This document shows positions 39,340-47,805 of a stretch of 64,000 nt of DNA, piece by piece. The stretch is from contig NZ_QRDX01000005.1 in the NCBI RefSeq assembly GCF_003386195.1, positions 160,915-224,914 of the forward strand, read 5' to 3'. The stretch comes from Seonamhaeicola aphaedonensis. Its GTDB lineage: Bacteria; Bacteroidota; Bacteroidia; Flavobacteriales; Flavobacteriaceae. The notes under the pieces are model-generated. The model had not been told where the DNA came from, ran no database searches, and was given only the letters and a program-made list of their open reading frames with translations. How positions within the stretch are numbered: position 1 is the stretch's first letter; each line of letters begins with the position of its first letter. Made by a program: the position numbers and the translations under genes.

Positions 39340-40779
39340 ATGAAACATTATAAGCAATACATTAATGGACAATTTGTAGAATCTAAAGCTACATCTGTCA
39401 TTGAAATTTTAAATCCTTGTACCGAAGAAGTATTGAGTACAATTTCTACAGGAACAGTAGAAGATGCCAATAATGCCTTAGAAGCAGCAAAAGCAGCACA
39501 ACCAGCTTGGGCAGCCTTACCTGCGATTCAACGTGCTGCATTTTTACATAAAATGGCAGATGTTATTAGAGAAAATCGTGTTTTTTTAGCAGAAACACTG
39601 TCTAAAGAACAAGCTAAAGTAATTGGTTTGGCTCAGATAGAAATTGATGTAACTGCCGATTATTTTGATTATAACGCAGGTTGGGCAAGACGAATTGAAG
39701 GTGAAATTATTCAAAGTGATAGAGAAAAAGAACATATTTATTTACACAAAGTGCCAATAGGCGTAGCGGTAGGTATTTGTCCTTGGAACTTCCCGTTTTT
39801 TGTAATGGCTCGTAAAGTAGCAGCATCTTTAATTACTGGTAACACCTGTGTGATAAAGCCAAGTTCTGAGGCTCCAAATACCATTATGGAGTTTGCTGAT
39901 TTTATTCAAAAGATTAATTTACCAGCAGGTGTTTTAAATTTTGTTTGTGGTAATGGAAGAACTGTTGGAAATGCACTATCTGCGAGTCCAATTACAGGCA
40001 TTATTAGTTTAACAGGGAGTGTTGGGGCAGGACAAAAAGTGATTAGTGCTGCAGCTGAAAATATAACTAAAGTGTCTTTAGAATTAGGAGGTAAAGCACC
40101 AGCTATTGTATGTGCAGATGCTAATTTAGATTTGGCAATTAATGCAGTGGTGTCATCTAGAGTAATTTTTAGTGGTCAAGTTTGTAATTGTGCCGAGAGA
40201 GTTTATGTAGAAGACGGTATTTATGATGAGTTTGTAGATAGGCTTACTAAAAAGATGAGCGAAGTTACTATTGAAGATGCTCTAACTGGGGTAAATGCAG
40301 ATATGAGTAGTTTGGTTTCTAAAGATCAATTAGACAAGATTACCGAAATGGTTGAATTTGCCAAAAAAGAAGGTGCTGAAGTACTTTTAGGAGGAAAAAG
40401 ACCAGAACGATTTGATAGAGGTTATTTCTATGAACCAACACTTTTAACCAATTGTAGACAAGATAGCCAGATTGTACAGGAGGAAGTTTTTGGGCCAGTG
40501 TTACCAGTATTAAAATTTAATACATTAGAAGAGGCTATTGCCATGTCTAACGATACGGAATTTGGTTTAACATCATCTATTTTCTCTGAAAATTACAATA
40601 AAATAATGAAGGCTATTGACGGGTTGCATTTTGGTGAAACCTATGTAAATAGAGAGCATTTTGAAGCCATTCAAGGGTTCCATGCCGGGTGGAAAAAATC
40701 TGGTGTAGGTGGCGCTGATGGTAAACATGGTATGGAAGAATACTTACATACCAAAGTGGTTTATGCTAAATATTACTAA
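39340..40779 (+). CDS. aldA: Lactaldehyde dehydrogenase (aldehyde dehydrogenase superfamily, AldA-like)
   Basis: 479 aa, cytosolic NAD-dependent oxidation of L-lactaldehyde to L-lactate. Catalytic C282 lies in SGQVCNCAER and general base E248 in LELGGKAPAIV; GICPWNFPFF and the substrate-side end EEYLHTKVVY are intact. The SGQVCNCAERVYVEDGIYD segment is close to E. coli AldA. It ends the rhamnose operon and is followed by a strong bidirectional terminator. Its product links to lutABC on the other strand. Confidence 0.9.
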   Translation: MKHYKQYINGQFVESKATSVIEILNPCTEEVLSTISTGTVEDANNALEAAKAAQPAWAALPAIQRAAFLHKMADVIRENRVFLAETLSKEQAKVIGLAQIEIDVTADYFDYNAGWARRIEGEIIQSDREKEHIYLHKVPIGVAVGICPWNFPFFVMARKVAASLITGNTCVIKPSSEAPNTIMEFADFIQKINLPAGVLNFVCGNGRTVGNALSASPITGIISLTGSVGAGQKVISAAAENITKVSLELGGKAPAIVCADANLDLAINAVVSSRVIFSGQVCNCAERVYVEDGIYDEFVDRLTKKMSEVTIEDALTGVNADMSSLVSKDQLDKITEMVEFAKKEGAEVLLGGKRPERFDRGYFYEPTLLTNCRQDSQIVQEEVFGPVLPVLKFNTLEEAIAMSNDTEFGLTSSIFSENYNKIMKAIDGLHFGETYVNREHFEAIQGFHAGWKKSGVGGADGKHGMEEYLHTKVVYAKYY

Positions 40780-40802
40780 GCTTAAATTTTGGTAGAAATA
40801 AT

Positions 40803-40848
40803 AAAACAAAACACAGCCGAGACAATTGTTTCGGCTGTGTTTTGTTTT
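40803..40848. terminator. Bidirectional terminator between aldA and the alpha/beta hydrolase gene
   Basis: An 18-bp perfect stem (arms 40803-40820 and 40831-40848, core CACAGCCGA) whose loop can pair further. A-rich and T-rich flanks allow termination on both strands of these convergent genes. Confidence 0.93.
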
Positions 40849-40886
40849 TATCTAGCTGTTAAGCTTACTCTTATAATAAGAAATAT

Positions 40887-41663
40887 TTATTTTTTATTAG
40901 AAAAAGTAAGCATCCAATCTATCCAATCCATATTACTAAATACATTTTTGTTTCCTTGAGCATGATTTGCTCCAGGAAAGACAATATAGCGTACATGTTT
41001 GTTACCGGCAGCTTTCAATAAGGAAGTCATTTTTTCTACGGAAGCAACGTTTTTATGATCCTCACCACCAACCATTCCAAAAACTGGTAACCTCACTAGT
41101 TCCTGTACGTTATCATTATCTGATACACCACTAAAACCACAAGGTGCTGCTGCTGCAAACCGGTATTGAGATTGTTGTATCCAGTCCCATGTGCCTTTAC
41201 CACCCATACTGTGTCCCATAACATATACACGGTTTTCGTCTATTTCAGGATATGTCTTCAGAATATAGTCAAGCATTATATTTAGTGTATTCGGATCCCA
41301 ATTATCAAAAGAATTAGGTTCCAACAATATTAAATCTTTACCTGCTAATTCCACAATAGAAAGTCCTTTTACTTCTGATGAGCGCTTTAGTTGTTCTTCA
41401 AGCGTCCAAGTTTTTCCACCAGCACCATGGAGTGATATTAAAAGTGGTAATTTACTTTTTGTAGTATTTTTTGGAAAAGCCATAAAAGCTGTTTGCTTCA
41501 ATTGTCCCAATCGAGGTTGTAAATCTTTAGGCCAATTTAGAAGTTTTACTTCCATGTTTTTGAACTTACTGTTTATATCATTACATATTTTTTCTATAGT
41601 TGAAATCTGTTGAAAACTACTTAATATAAAAAACGTAAAAAAGATGAAAGCTAATTTTTTCAT
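40887..41663 (-). CDS. Secreted alpha/beta-hydrolase (esterase/dienelactone hydrolase-like)
   Basis: 258 aa with signal peptide (MKKLAFIFFTFFILSSF). Nucleophile elbow GHSMGGKGTW, an oxyanion segment LLISLHGAGGK, Asp in MVGGEDHKN and His in FPGANHAQGN complete the serine-hydrolase triad. The pattern is that of the peptidase-like/PHB-depolymerase esterase group found beside polysaccharide loci, where members remove acyl esters. It lies 72 bases after lutC on the same strand and may be its own unit or the operon tail. Substrate unknown. Confidence 0.82.
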   Translation of the reverse strand: MKKLAFIFFTFFILSSFQQISTIEKICNDINSKFKNMEVKLLNWPKDLQPRLGQLKQTAFMAFPKNTTKSKLPLLISLHGAGGKTWTLEEQLKRSSEVKGLSIVELAGKDLILLEPNSFDNWDPNTLNIMLDYILKTYPEIDENRVYVMGHSMGGKGTWDWIQQSQYRFAAAAPCGFSGVSDNDNVQELVRLPVFGMVGGEDHKNVASVEKMTSLLKAAGNKHVRYIVFPGANHAQGNKNVFSNMDWIDWMLTFSNKK

Positions 41664-41735
41664 TTTAAAAGATTCGAATTTATATAATTTTATAGAGTTG
41701 GTTTATTTTGAAAACAAATCTATTTAAATCTCTTA

Positions 41736-42314
41736 TTAAATTAATAATACAGCTAAGCTCATAGCGCCGTGGGCACCCACTACTAAACATTGTTCAATAT
41801 CTGCAGTTTTTGAAGGGCCTGATACAAATACGCCAAAATCCCTATGGCGTTCTGCTATTTGGTCATATGCCTTAAGCATGTGTAAACAGATATTTTCTTT
41901 TTTAAGAATAATTACCAAATCGTTAGTTATAAATGGTAATACACGTACAATACTATTACTCGCAGTAACCCATACAGCACCATTTTCAGAAACACCAAGT
42001 TCAGCTTCTAAAATGGCTAAGTCTATGTTCTCAAGAGTATGAGGCTCCGTGTTTTTATCTATTGTAATAGTTCCTAAAGCAGACTTTTTTGTTGTACTAA
42101 CAATATTTGTCTTGTTGGAGTGAAGTACTTTAATTTCTGTGTCAATACTTTTTTTGTCAATTTCTTTAACAAAACCACCAACTACCTTAAGATTGTTTTT
42201 AAAAGTTTCTAAAAGATTGATGTCTTCTTCAAATGAAGCTTCATTAATGTCTGGCAGTTGGAGTAATTCAGGCTTATTTTGTTTTACTGATTTTAATATA
42301 GCTTCTCTACCCAT
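41736..42314 (-). CDS. lutC: Lactate utilization protein C (LUD domain)
   Basis: 192 aa from the ATG at 42314, which overlaps the lutB stop by 8 bases (ATGGGTAG). A longer reading from 42344 would overlap lutB by 38 bases and is less likely. The protein is a single LUD domain: AVWVTASNSIVRVLPFITNDLVIIL and GVFVSGPSKTADIEQCLVVGAHGA are the family signature. LutC is part of the LutABC complex that oxidises L-lactate to pyruvate. Confidence 0.88.
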   Translation of the reverse strand: MGREAILKSVKQNKPELLQLPDINEASFEEDINLLETFKNNLKVVGGFVKEIDKKSIDTEIKVLHSNKTNIVSTTKKSALGTITIDKNTEPHTLENIDLAILEAELGVSENGAVWVTASNSIVRVLPFITNDLVIILKKENICLHMLKAYDQIAERHRDFGVFVSGPSKTADIEQCLVVGAHGAMSLAVLLI

Positions 42315-43674
42315 TTTTTTGTCGTTTTTTATACCAATCATCAAAGTTTTGTCCTTTTACTTCTGGTAAATCTCTTGCTTTACCCCAAGCATTAAGTTTG
42401 TTATATATCATAAACCTAGGAGCATTTTTTAGCATAAATCTAGCTGTTTTTCCAGCGGCTCTATAAAGGCCTGGTTTAGATAAAACAACTCCTGCTGTTT
42501 TTAAAATAGACTTTTTAACAACGGGCTGTTTTTGTTCTTTCACAATCACTTGACGCCACTTATAAAGTTGTTCATGAATGTTAATTTTAACCGGACATAC
42601 GTTAGAACAAGAACCACATAATGTAGAGGCAAATGGTAACGAACTGTGTTTTTTCAAATCTTTTCCAGGGGATAGAATAGAGCCTATGGGGCCAGGTATG
42701 GTATAATCATAACTGTGACCGCCGCTTCGTCTGTAGATAGGGCATGTGTTCATACATGCACCACATCTAATACAGTGTAGTGAAGCTCTAAAATCTTCTC
42801 TACTTAGTTGCTCTGTTCTTCCGTTATCTACTATAACAATATGCATTTCTTTACCGTCTTCTGGTTTATTGAAATGAGAAGAATATGTGGTGATTGGTTG
42901 GCCAGTGGCACTACGAGCCAAAAGTCTTAAAAAAACACCCAAATGTTTTTCTTGAGGAATAATTTTTTCAATACCCATACAGGCAATATGGGCTTTTGCT
43001 AAATGTACACCCATATCTGCATTACCTTCGTTAGTACAAACAACTACACCTCCAGTATCAGCTACTGCAAAATTAACACCAGTAATGGCAACATCGGCAT
43101 TTAGGAACTTATCTCTTAAATGTTTTCTTGCTTCTCCTACTAAATATTCTGGATTACCTTGACTAGGTTTTGTTCCAAGGTGCTCTTGAAATAACTCATC
43201 CACATCTTCTTTAGTCTTGTGTATGGCAGGTAATACAATATGACTTGGTGGTTCCTGAGCCAATTGAACTATACGTTCACCTAAATCTGTATCCACAACT
43301 TCAATGCCTTTACTTTCCAAAAAGGGATTCAAATGGCATTCCTCAGTTAACATAGATTTACTTTTAACTACCTTTTTTGCGTTGTGCTTACTAAGTATAT
43401 CATTAATGATGTTATTGTGCTCCTCAGCATTAGACGCCCAGTGAACATGAACGCCATTATTTTTAGCATTTGCCTCAAACTGGACTAAATATTCATCTAA
43501 ATTTGATAAAACATTCGCTTTAATATTAGATCCTAGTTGCCTTAAATACTCCCATCCCTGAACATTGTGAGCAGATTTATCACGTTTTTCCCTAACGTAC
43601 CATAAGGCTTTGTCATGCCAGTTTACTTTTGCTTCGTCTTTGTTAAATTCAGCTGCCTTTGTTGCGTGACTCAT
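42307..43674 (-). CDS. lutB: Lactate utilization protein B, LUD plus ferredoxin-type iron-sulfur protein
   Basis: 455 aa. LUD domain ~65-290 (VLPAIHKTKEDVD, GVNFAVADTGGVVVCTNEGN), then two 4Fe-4S clusters with CIRCGACMNTCPIYRR and CGSCSNVCPVKINI, then a C-terminal tail. It passes electrons in the LutABC lactate oxidation complex. It starts two bases after the lutA stop and is coupled to lutC downstream. In this window the lactate source would be the rhamnose pathway. Confidence 0.93.
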   Translation of the reverse strand: MSHATKAAEFNKDEAKVNWHDKALWYVREKRDKSAHNVQGWEYLRQLGSNIKANVLSNLDEYLVQFEANAKNNGVHVHWASNAEEHNNIINDILSKHNAKKVVKSKSMLTEECHLNPFLESKGIEVVDTDLGERIVQLAQEPPSHIVLPAIHKTKEDVDELFQEHLGTKPSQGNPEYLVGEARKHLRDKFLNADVAITGVNFAVADTGGVVVCTNEGNADMGVHLAKAHIACMGIEKIIPQEKHLGVFLRLLARSATGQPITTYSSHFNKPEDGKEMHIVIVDNGRTEQLSREDFRASLHCIRCGACMNTCPIYRRSGGHSYDYTIPGPIGSILSPGKDLKKHSSLPFASTLCGSCSNVCPVKINIHEQLYKWRQVIVKEQKQPVVKKSILKTAGVVLSKPGLYRAAGKTARFMLKNAPRFMIYNKLNAWGKARDLPEVKGQNFDDWYKKRQKNG

Positions 43675-43676
43675 AA

Positions 43677-44429
43677 CTATAAACTACAATTTAGTATTTC
43701 GGCAATATGCATTACCTTAATTGGTTGTTTGTTTCTGTTAATTATTCCTTCCAGATGCATTAAGCAAGAGTGATCTGCTCCTGTTAGAACTTCCACATCA
43801 CTATTTAAGTGATCTTGAACACGATCTTTACCCATTTTAGACGAAATAGCTTCTTCAAAAACAGCAAACGTACCTCCAAAACCACAACATTCGTCTTTTC
43901 TATTGATAGACATTAATTCCAAGCCTCTTACTTGATTCAATAAATCTTCTTCGGTGGAGTAATGTTCTTCTTGCACTTCAGAGCAGGAGCCAAGCTTTAA
44001 TCCTCGTAATCCATGACAGCTTTTGTGAAGACCAACTTTATGTGGAAATGAAGCTCCCAAATCTGTTTTTCCCAATATTTTTACTATAAACTCACAAAGT
44101 TCGTAGGAATTATTTCTCACCCGCTTTACTTCAGGTGTTTGTTTTAGAATGTCAAAGTGATGTTTAATATGATAAATACAACTCCCTGAGGGACCCACAA
44201 TAAAATCGTATTCTTTGAAATTTTTAACAAAGAGCTTACAAATCCCTTTAGAATCTTCCTCATAACCAGAATTTCCTAGTGGTTGACCACAGCATGTTTG
44301 TCCTTGTGGATAGTCAACATCAACATCTAATTTTTCTAATAGTTCTAAAGTGGCAATACCTACTTGAGGGTACAATTGATTAATGTAGCAGGGGATGAAT
44401 AATCCTACTTTTATTTTTTTCTTTTGCAT
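43677..44429 (-). CDS. lutA: Lactate utilization protein A, CCG-domain iron-sulfur protein
   Basis: 250 aa with two cysteine-rich CCG motifs: CCGQPLGNSGYEED near 43 and CCGFGGTFAVFEEAIS near 190, plus HKSCHGLRGL and the C-terminal HLEG. This is the standard LutA/GlpC-like arrangement binding a non-cubane or 4Fe-4S cluster. First gene of lutABC; the 268 bases upstream to the lacI stop are AT-rich with a 7-bp dyad at 44604-44622, and hold no clear -7 box. Confidence 0.92.
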   Translation of the reverse strand: MQKKKIKVGLFIPCYINQLYPQVGIATLELLEKLDVDVDYPQGQTCCGQPLGNSGYEEDSKGICKLFVKNFKEYDFIVGPSGSCIYHIKHHFDILKQTPEVKRVRNNSYELCEFIVKILGKTDLGASFPHKVGLHKSCHGLRGLKLGSCSEVQEEHYSTEEDLLNQVRGLELMSINRKDECCGFGGTFAVFEEAISSKMGKDRVQDHLNSDVEVLTGADHSCLMHLEGIINRNKQPIKVMHIAEILNCSL

Positions 44430-44697
44430 TGGTTAGTTAACAAGGTAAACTTTACTATAAAATTAAAATAATACTATTCATTTGCTGTCCTGTTCTAACC
44501 TGTTTTATAGAAATAAGACTGGGTATGTTTAATTAAAAGGTTTATAAACTAAAGTAGAGTTTTAAAAATTAATCTAGACATTTATAAATAAGTGATGTAA
44601 TTATAGAAATTAGTTATTTCTACAAATAGGATTTTATGACCAAGATTAAGAATAAAATAATTTACCTGATATTTATATGAAACACTCATTTTAAAAT

Positions 44698-45729
44698 CTA
44701 ATTTTTAGATTTTTTTGATGATTCTCTTACTATTAATTCAGCATCCAAAATTTGTTTATTTAAAGACTGAGTAACAACGTCTTTCTTAGAATGCTCTAAA
44801 AAAGTTAGGGCAGCTAACCTTCCAATCTCAGAACTTTGTTGATTCACACTAGATAGTGTTGGTGTAACCATACCTGTAAAAGGTTCGTCTCCAAAGCCCA
44901 CTAATGCAATGTCGTTAGGGACGTCAATATGTTGTTCATTTAATACCTGTAATGCACCTAAAGCAGCATAATCTCCGGCAACATAAACTGCATCTGGACG
45001 TTTTTTTAATTTTAATAATTGTTGCATTTTAATTCTACCATCTTCAGTAGTTAAGTTGCTTTCAATAAGTAATTCGTTTTCTAGTGGGAGATGGTGCTTT
45101 CCTAAGGCGTCAATATAACCTCTAATACGGTTATTGTAAATTCTAGTATGTTTATAACCACCAATATGTGCAATTCGTTTACAGCCTTGGTTTACCAAAT
45201 GCTCAACAATCATATGGCTACTTTCATAATCATTTATACCAATGTAATCAACATTCAAATCGTTTTCGCCCCGGTCAAATAAGATCAGCGGAATACCTTT
45301 AGATTTTATCTTTTCATAATAGCTTAAATCAACGGTTTCATTGGCCATAGATGCAATAATTCCATCAACTTGTGTAAACAATAAGGTATCAATATTAGCG
45401 CATTCTTTTTTATAAGATTCATTAGATTGTGTGATTATGATATTGTACCCCTTTCTATTTAAAACTTCTTCCATGTTTTGAATAACAGAAGAAAAGAAGT
45501 TACTATTGGTTCTGGGTACAATAACACCTACTAAATTGCTTTTTCCCTTCCTTAAGGCACTTGCTAGGTGGTTGGGCTGGTAATTTAAATTTTTAGCAAC
45601 TTGCTTGACAGCTTTTTTTGTTTTTTCACTAATTCGGGAATCATCATGAAGCGCTTTTGATACGGCAGCAGGAGAGATATTAAGTACATTTGCAATATCT
45701 TTTATTGTTGCTTTTTTTTTATTTCCCAA
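44698..45729 (-). CDS. LacI-family regulator of the ketodeoxygluconate genes
   Basis: 343 aa from a TTG start at 45729, giving MGNKKKATIKDIANVLNISP. Helix-turn-helix ~8-30 with hinge YQPNHLASALRKG, then a periplasmic-binding-like core (NLVGVIVPRTNSNFFSSV, PDAVYVAGDYAALGAL, DIALVGFGDEP). A longer reading from 45789 would start inside the -33 box of its own promoter and run through the operator, so it is rejected. It is divergent from kdgK-eda, with one palindrome at its own -7 box and a near copy before kdgK. A KDG-type ligand is likely. Confidence 0.88.
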   Translation of the reverse strand: MGNKKKATIKDIANVLNISPAAVSKALHDDSRISEKTKKAVKQVAKNLNYQPNHLASALRKGKSNLVGVIVPRTNSNFFSSVIQNMEEVLNRKGYNIIITQSNESYKKECANIDTLLFTQVDGIIASMANETVDLSYYEKIKSKGIPLILFDRGENDLNVDYIGINDYESSHMIVEHLVNQGCKRIAHIGGYKHTRIYNNRIRGYIDALGKHHLPLENELLIESNLTTEDGRIKMQQLLKLKKRPDAVYVAGDYAALGALQVLNEQHIDVPNDIALVGFGDEPFTGMVTPTLSSVNQQSSEIGRLAALTFLEHSKKDVVTQSLNKQILDAELIVRESSKKSKN

Positions 45730-45741
45730 TTTTGTTTTATA

Positions 45742-45763
45742 TTTGCTTAAACGTTTAAGCAAA
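45742..45763. promoter_or_regulatory. LacI operator, perfect 22-bp palindrome (autoregulation)
   Basis: TTTGCTTAAAC followed directly by its exact reverse complement, centred at 45752/45753 on a CG step as is usual for LacI operators. It overlaps the lacI -7 box and likely transcription start, so binding should repress lacI itself. Confidence 0.85.
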
Positions 45764-45789
45764 TATATTACTTTAGTAAGAAAAATCAA
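45760..45789 (-). promoter_or_regulatory. lacI promoter
   Basis: On the - strand: TTG (45789-45787), 19 bases, TATATTTG (45767-45760), a full Bacteroidota consensus. The operator overlaps its downstream end. This fixes the TTG at 45729 as the start codon. Confidence 0.7.
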
Positions 45790-45821
45790 AACACTTAACC
45801 TATTTAAAAGCGTTTTGATTT
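45783..45821. promoter_or_regulatory. Third dyad in the lacI-kdgK divergent region
   Basis: Arms 45783-45796 (AAATCAAAACACTT) and 45808-45821 are complementary at 13 of 14 positions with an 11-nt centre. It lies between the two LacI-type operators and covers the lacI -33 box. Its binding protein is unknown. Confidence 0.45.
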
Positions 45822-45837
45822 ATTTTTTGTTTTATGG

Positions 45838-45849
45838 TTAAACGTTTAA
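45838..45849. promoter_or_regulatory. Second LacI operator, upstream of kdgK
   Basis: TTAAACGTTTAA, the same core as the palindrome at 45742-45763; the flanks GG/GC differ from the perfect GC/GC by one base. It lies 36 bases before the kdgK ATG and 96 bases, about nine helical turns, from the first operator. Confidence 0.75.
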
Positions 45850-45885
45850 GCATAACTAATAAATATTTTAAATAAGAATTAAAAA

Positions 45886-46932
45886 ATGAGTAGAGTAGTC
45901 ACGTTTGGAGAAATCATGTTAAGATTATCTCCTCAAGGATTTTTAAGATTTTCGCAAGCAAACAATTTTGATGCTGTTTATGGTGGAGGAGAGTCAAATG
46001 TTGCAGTTTCATTAGCCAATTACGGCGTTGATGTTGATTTTGTTACACGTTTACCAAAGAACGATATTGGAGAATGTGCTATGATGGAAATGCGAAAAAG
46101 AGGTGTTGGTGTTGATAAGATTGTTTGGGGTGGAGACCGTTTAGGTATCTACTTTTTAGAAACCGGTGCGGTATCAAGAGGTAGTAAAGTGGTTTATGAT
46201 AGAGCTAATTCTGCTATGGCAGAAATTCAATCAGGTATGGTTGATTGGGAGGAAGTTTTTAAAGGTGCAGATTGGTTTCACTGGACAGGTATTACACCAG
46301 CTATTTCTCAAAGTTCAGCAGATGTTTGTTTAGAAGCTGTGAAGGCTGCCAGTAAATTAGGGTTGACAATTTCAACAGACTTAAACTACCGTCAAAAACT
46401 TTGGAAGTACTGTGACACTGCTCATAGAGAAAAAATAATGACCGAATTAACATCTTATTGTGATATTATATTAGGGAACGAAGAAGATGCTGAAAAACAT
46501 TTTGGTATCCACCCTGAAGGATTGGATGTACACAAGCATGGTCACGAAGTAAAGGCTGAGGCATTCCTATCAGTATGTGATCAAATGCTTAAAAAATTCC
46601 CTCGTGCTAAGAAGGTTATTACTACGTTGAGAGGTTCTATTTCTGCATCTCACAACACATGGGCAGGGGTGTTGTATGATGGTAAAAAAATGTATGAGAC
46701 TCGTCAGTACCAAATAACAGATATTGTTGATAGAGTAGGTGGTGGTGATTCTTTTATGGGAGGATTAATCTACGGATTATTAAAATACCCTGAAGATGAT
46801 CAAAATGCATTAGACTTTGCTGTAGCAGCCTCTTGTTTAAAACATACTATTAAAGGTGATGCCAATTTAGTAACAGTAGATGAAGTTGAAAAACTAATGG
46901 GTGGAGACGCTTCAGGGCGTGTAGCCAGGTAA
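45886..46932 (+). CDS. kdgK: 2-keto-3-deoxygluconate kinase (PfkB family)
   Basis: 348 aa. VTFGEIMLRLSPQG start, GGGESNVAVSLANYG substrate loop, and the PfkB signature DRVGGGDSFMGGLIYG with catalytic base D288. It phosphorylates 2-keto-3-deoxygluconate (from unsaturated uronates) to KDPG, the substrate of the adjacent aldolase. PfkB kinases vary in substrate, but the aldolase partner and the LacI regulator make KDG the best call. Two LacI-type operators flank its promoter region. Confidence 0.9.
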   Translation: MSRVVTFGEIMLRLSPQGFLRFSQANNFDAVYGGGESNVAVSLANYGVDVDFVTRLPKNDIGECAMMEMRKRGVGVDKIVWGGDRLGIYFLETGAVSRGSKVVYDRANSAMAEIQSGMVDWEEVFKGADWFHWTGITPAISQSSADVCLEAVKAASKLGLTISTDLNYRQKLWKYCDTAHREKIMTELTSYCDIILGNEEDAEKHFGIHPEGLDVHKHGHEVKAEAFLSVCDQMLKKFPRAKKVITTLRGSISASHNTWAGVLYDGKKMYETRQYQITDIVDRVGGGDSFMGGLIYGLLKYPEDDQNALDFAVAASCLKHTIKGDANLVTVDEVEKLMGGDASGRVAR

Positions 46933-46933
46933 T

Positions 46934-47002
46934 ATTTGTGTTTGTTGTTGAGCTGTTAAGAAGTCGTTTATTCGGTTTTTCAGTTTAACAACAAACACAA
47001 AT
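46934..47002 (+). repeat. Long stem-loop between kdgK and eda
   Basis: A 16-bp perfect inverted repeat (arm ATTTGTGTTTGTTGTT at 46934-46949, partner 46987-47002); with two G-U pairs the stem extends to 22 bp with a 25-nt loop. It starts two bases after the kdgK stop and ends 22 bases before the eda ATG. No U tract follows, so it is more likely an RNA-processing or stability element than a terminator. Confidence 0.75.
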
Positions 47003-47024
47003 TAACAATTAAACAATAAAAAAT

Positions 47025-47693
47025 ATGGCACAATTTTCAAGATTAGAAGTAGCCCAAGCCATGAAAGAAACAGGAATGATTCCTTTGTTTTTTCATAGCG
47101 ATATAGAATTAAGTAAAAAAGTATTAAAAGCATGTTACGATGGTGGTGCTCGTTTAATGGAGTTTACTGCTCGTGGTGATTTTGCCCATGAGGTTTTTGG
47201 AGAATTAACTAAATATGCTATTGCAGAATTACCGGGAATGATTATGGGTGTTGGTTCTGTGACTGATGCTGGACAAGCATCCTTATATATGTCTTTGGGA
47301 GCAAACTTTGTAGTTACTCCAGTTTTAAGAGAAGACATAGCTATAGCTTGTAACCGTAAAAAAGTGTTGTGGTCTCCTGGTTGCGGAACATTAACTGAGA
47401 TTACTAGAGCTGAGGAATTAGGTTGTGAAATAGTAAAATTATTCCCTGGAGATATTTATGGACCTCAGTTTGTGAAAGGGATAAAAGGACCACAACCATG
47501 GACTAGTATTATGCCAACAGGAGGGGTGTCTCCAACCGAAGATAACTTGAAAGCATGGTTTGATGCTGGTGTTACTTGCGTTGGTATGGGATCTAAATTA
47601 ATTTCCAAAGATATTATTGCTAACAAAGATTACGCTAAGTTAGAGCAAGATGTAAAAGATGCTTTAGCAATTGTTAAGGCGGTCAGAAAATAA
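47025..47693 (+). CDS. eda: KDPG aldolase (2-dehydro-3-deoxy-phosphogluconate aldolase)
   Basis: 222 aa class I aldolase splitting KDPG into pyruvate and glyceraldehyde-3-phosphate. E46 in LMEFTARG and the Schiff-base lysine K138 in EIVKLFPGDIYGP match E45/K133 of E. coli Eda; IMPTGGVSPTEDNL is the phosphate-binding segment. Second gene of the kdgK-eda unit, closed by a strong terminator 20 bases later. Confidence 0.93.
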   Translation: MAQFSRLEVAQAMKETGMIPLFFHSDIELSKKVLKACYDGGARLMEFTARGDFAHEVFGELTKYAIAELPGMIMGVGSVTDAGQASLYMSLGANFVVTPVLREDIAIACNRKKVLWSPGCGTLTEITRAEELGCEIVKLFPGDIYGPQFVKGIKGPQPWTSIMPTGGVSPTEDNLKAWFDAGVTCVGMGSKLISKDIIANKDYAKLEQDVKDALAIVKAVRK

Positions 47694-47713
47694 TTTACAT
47701 ATTTATAGTTGAT

Positions 47714-47746
47714 AAAGAGCCGCAATTTATTGCGGCTCTTTTCTTT
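47714..47746 (+). terminator. Terminator after eda
   Basis: 13-bp perfect stem (AAAGAGCCGCAAT at 47714-47726, partner 47729-47741), 2-nt nominal loop, then TTCTTTTTA. Confidence 0.92.
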
Positions 47747-47805
47747 TTATTTTAAACTTAAATTTCGTTAATTCGCATCACGTTAAAAACTAAAAAAATA
47801 GACAC

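Noticed and set aside
45730-45789. Longer N-terminus for the LacI regulator
   Set aside because: It would run through the -7 box and the operator; the added residues have no counterpart in LacI proteins.
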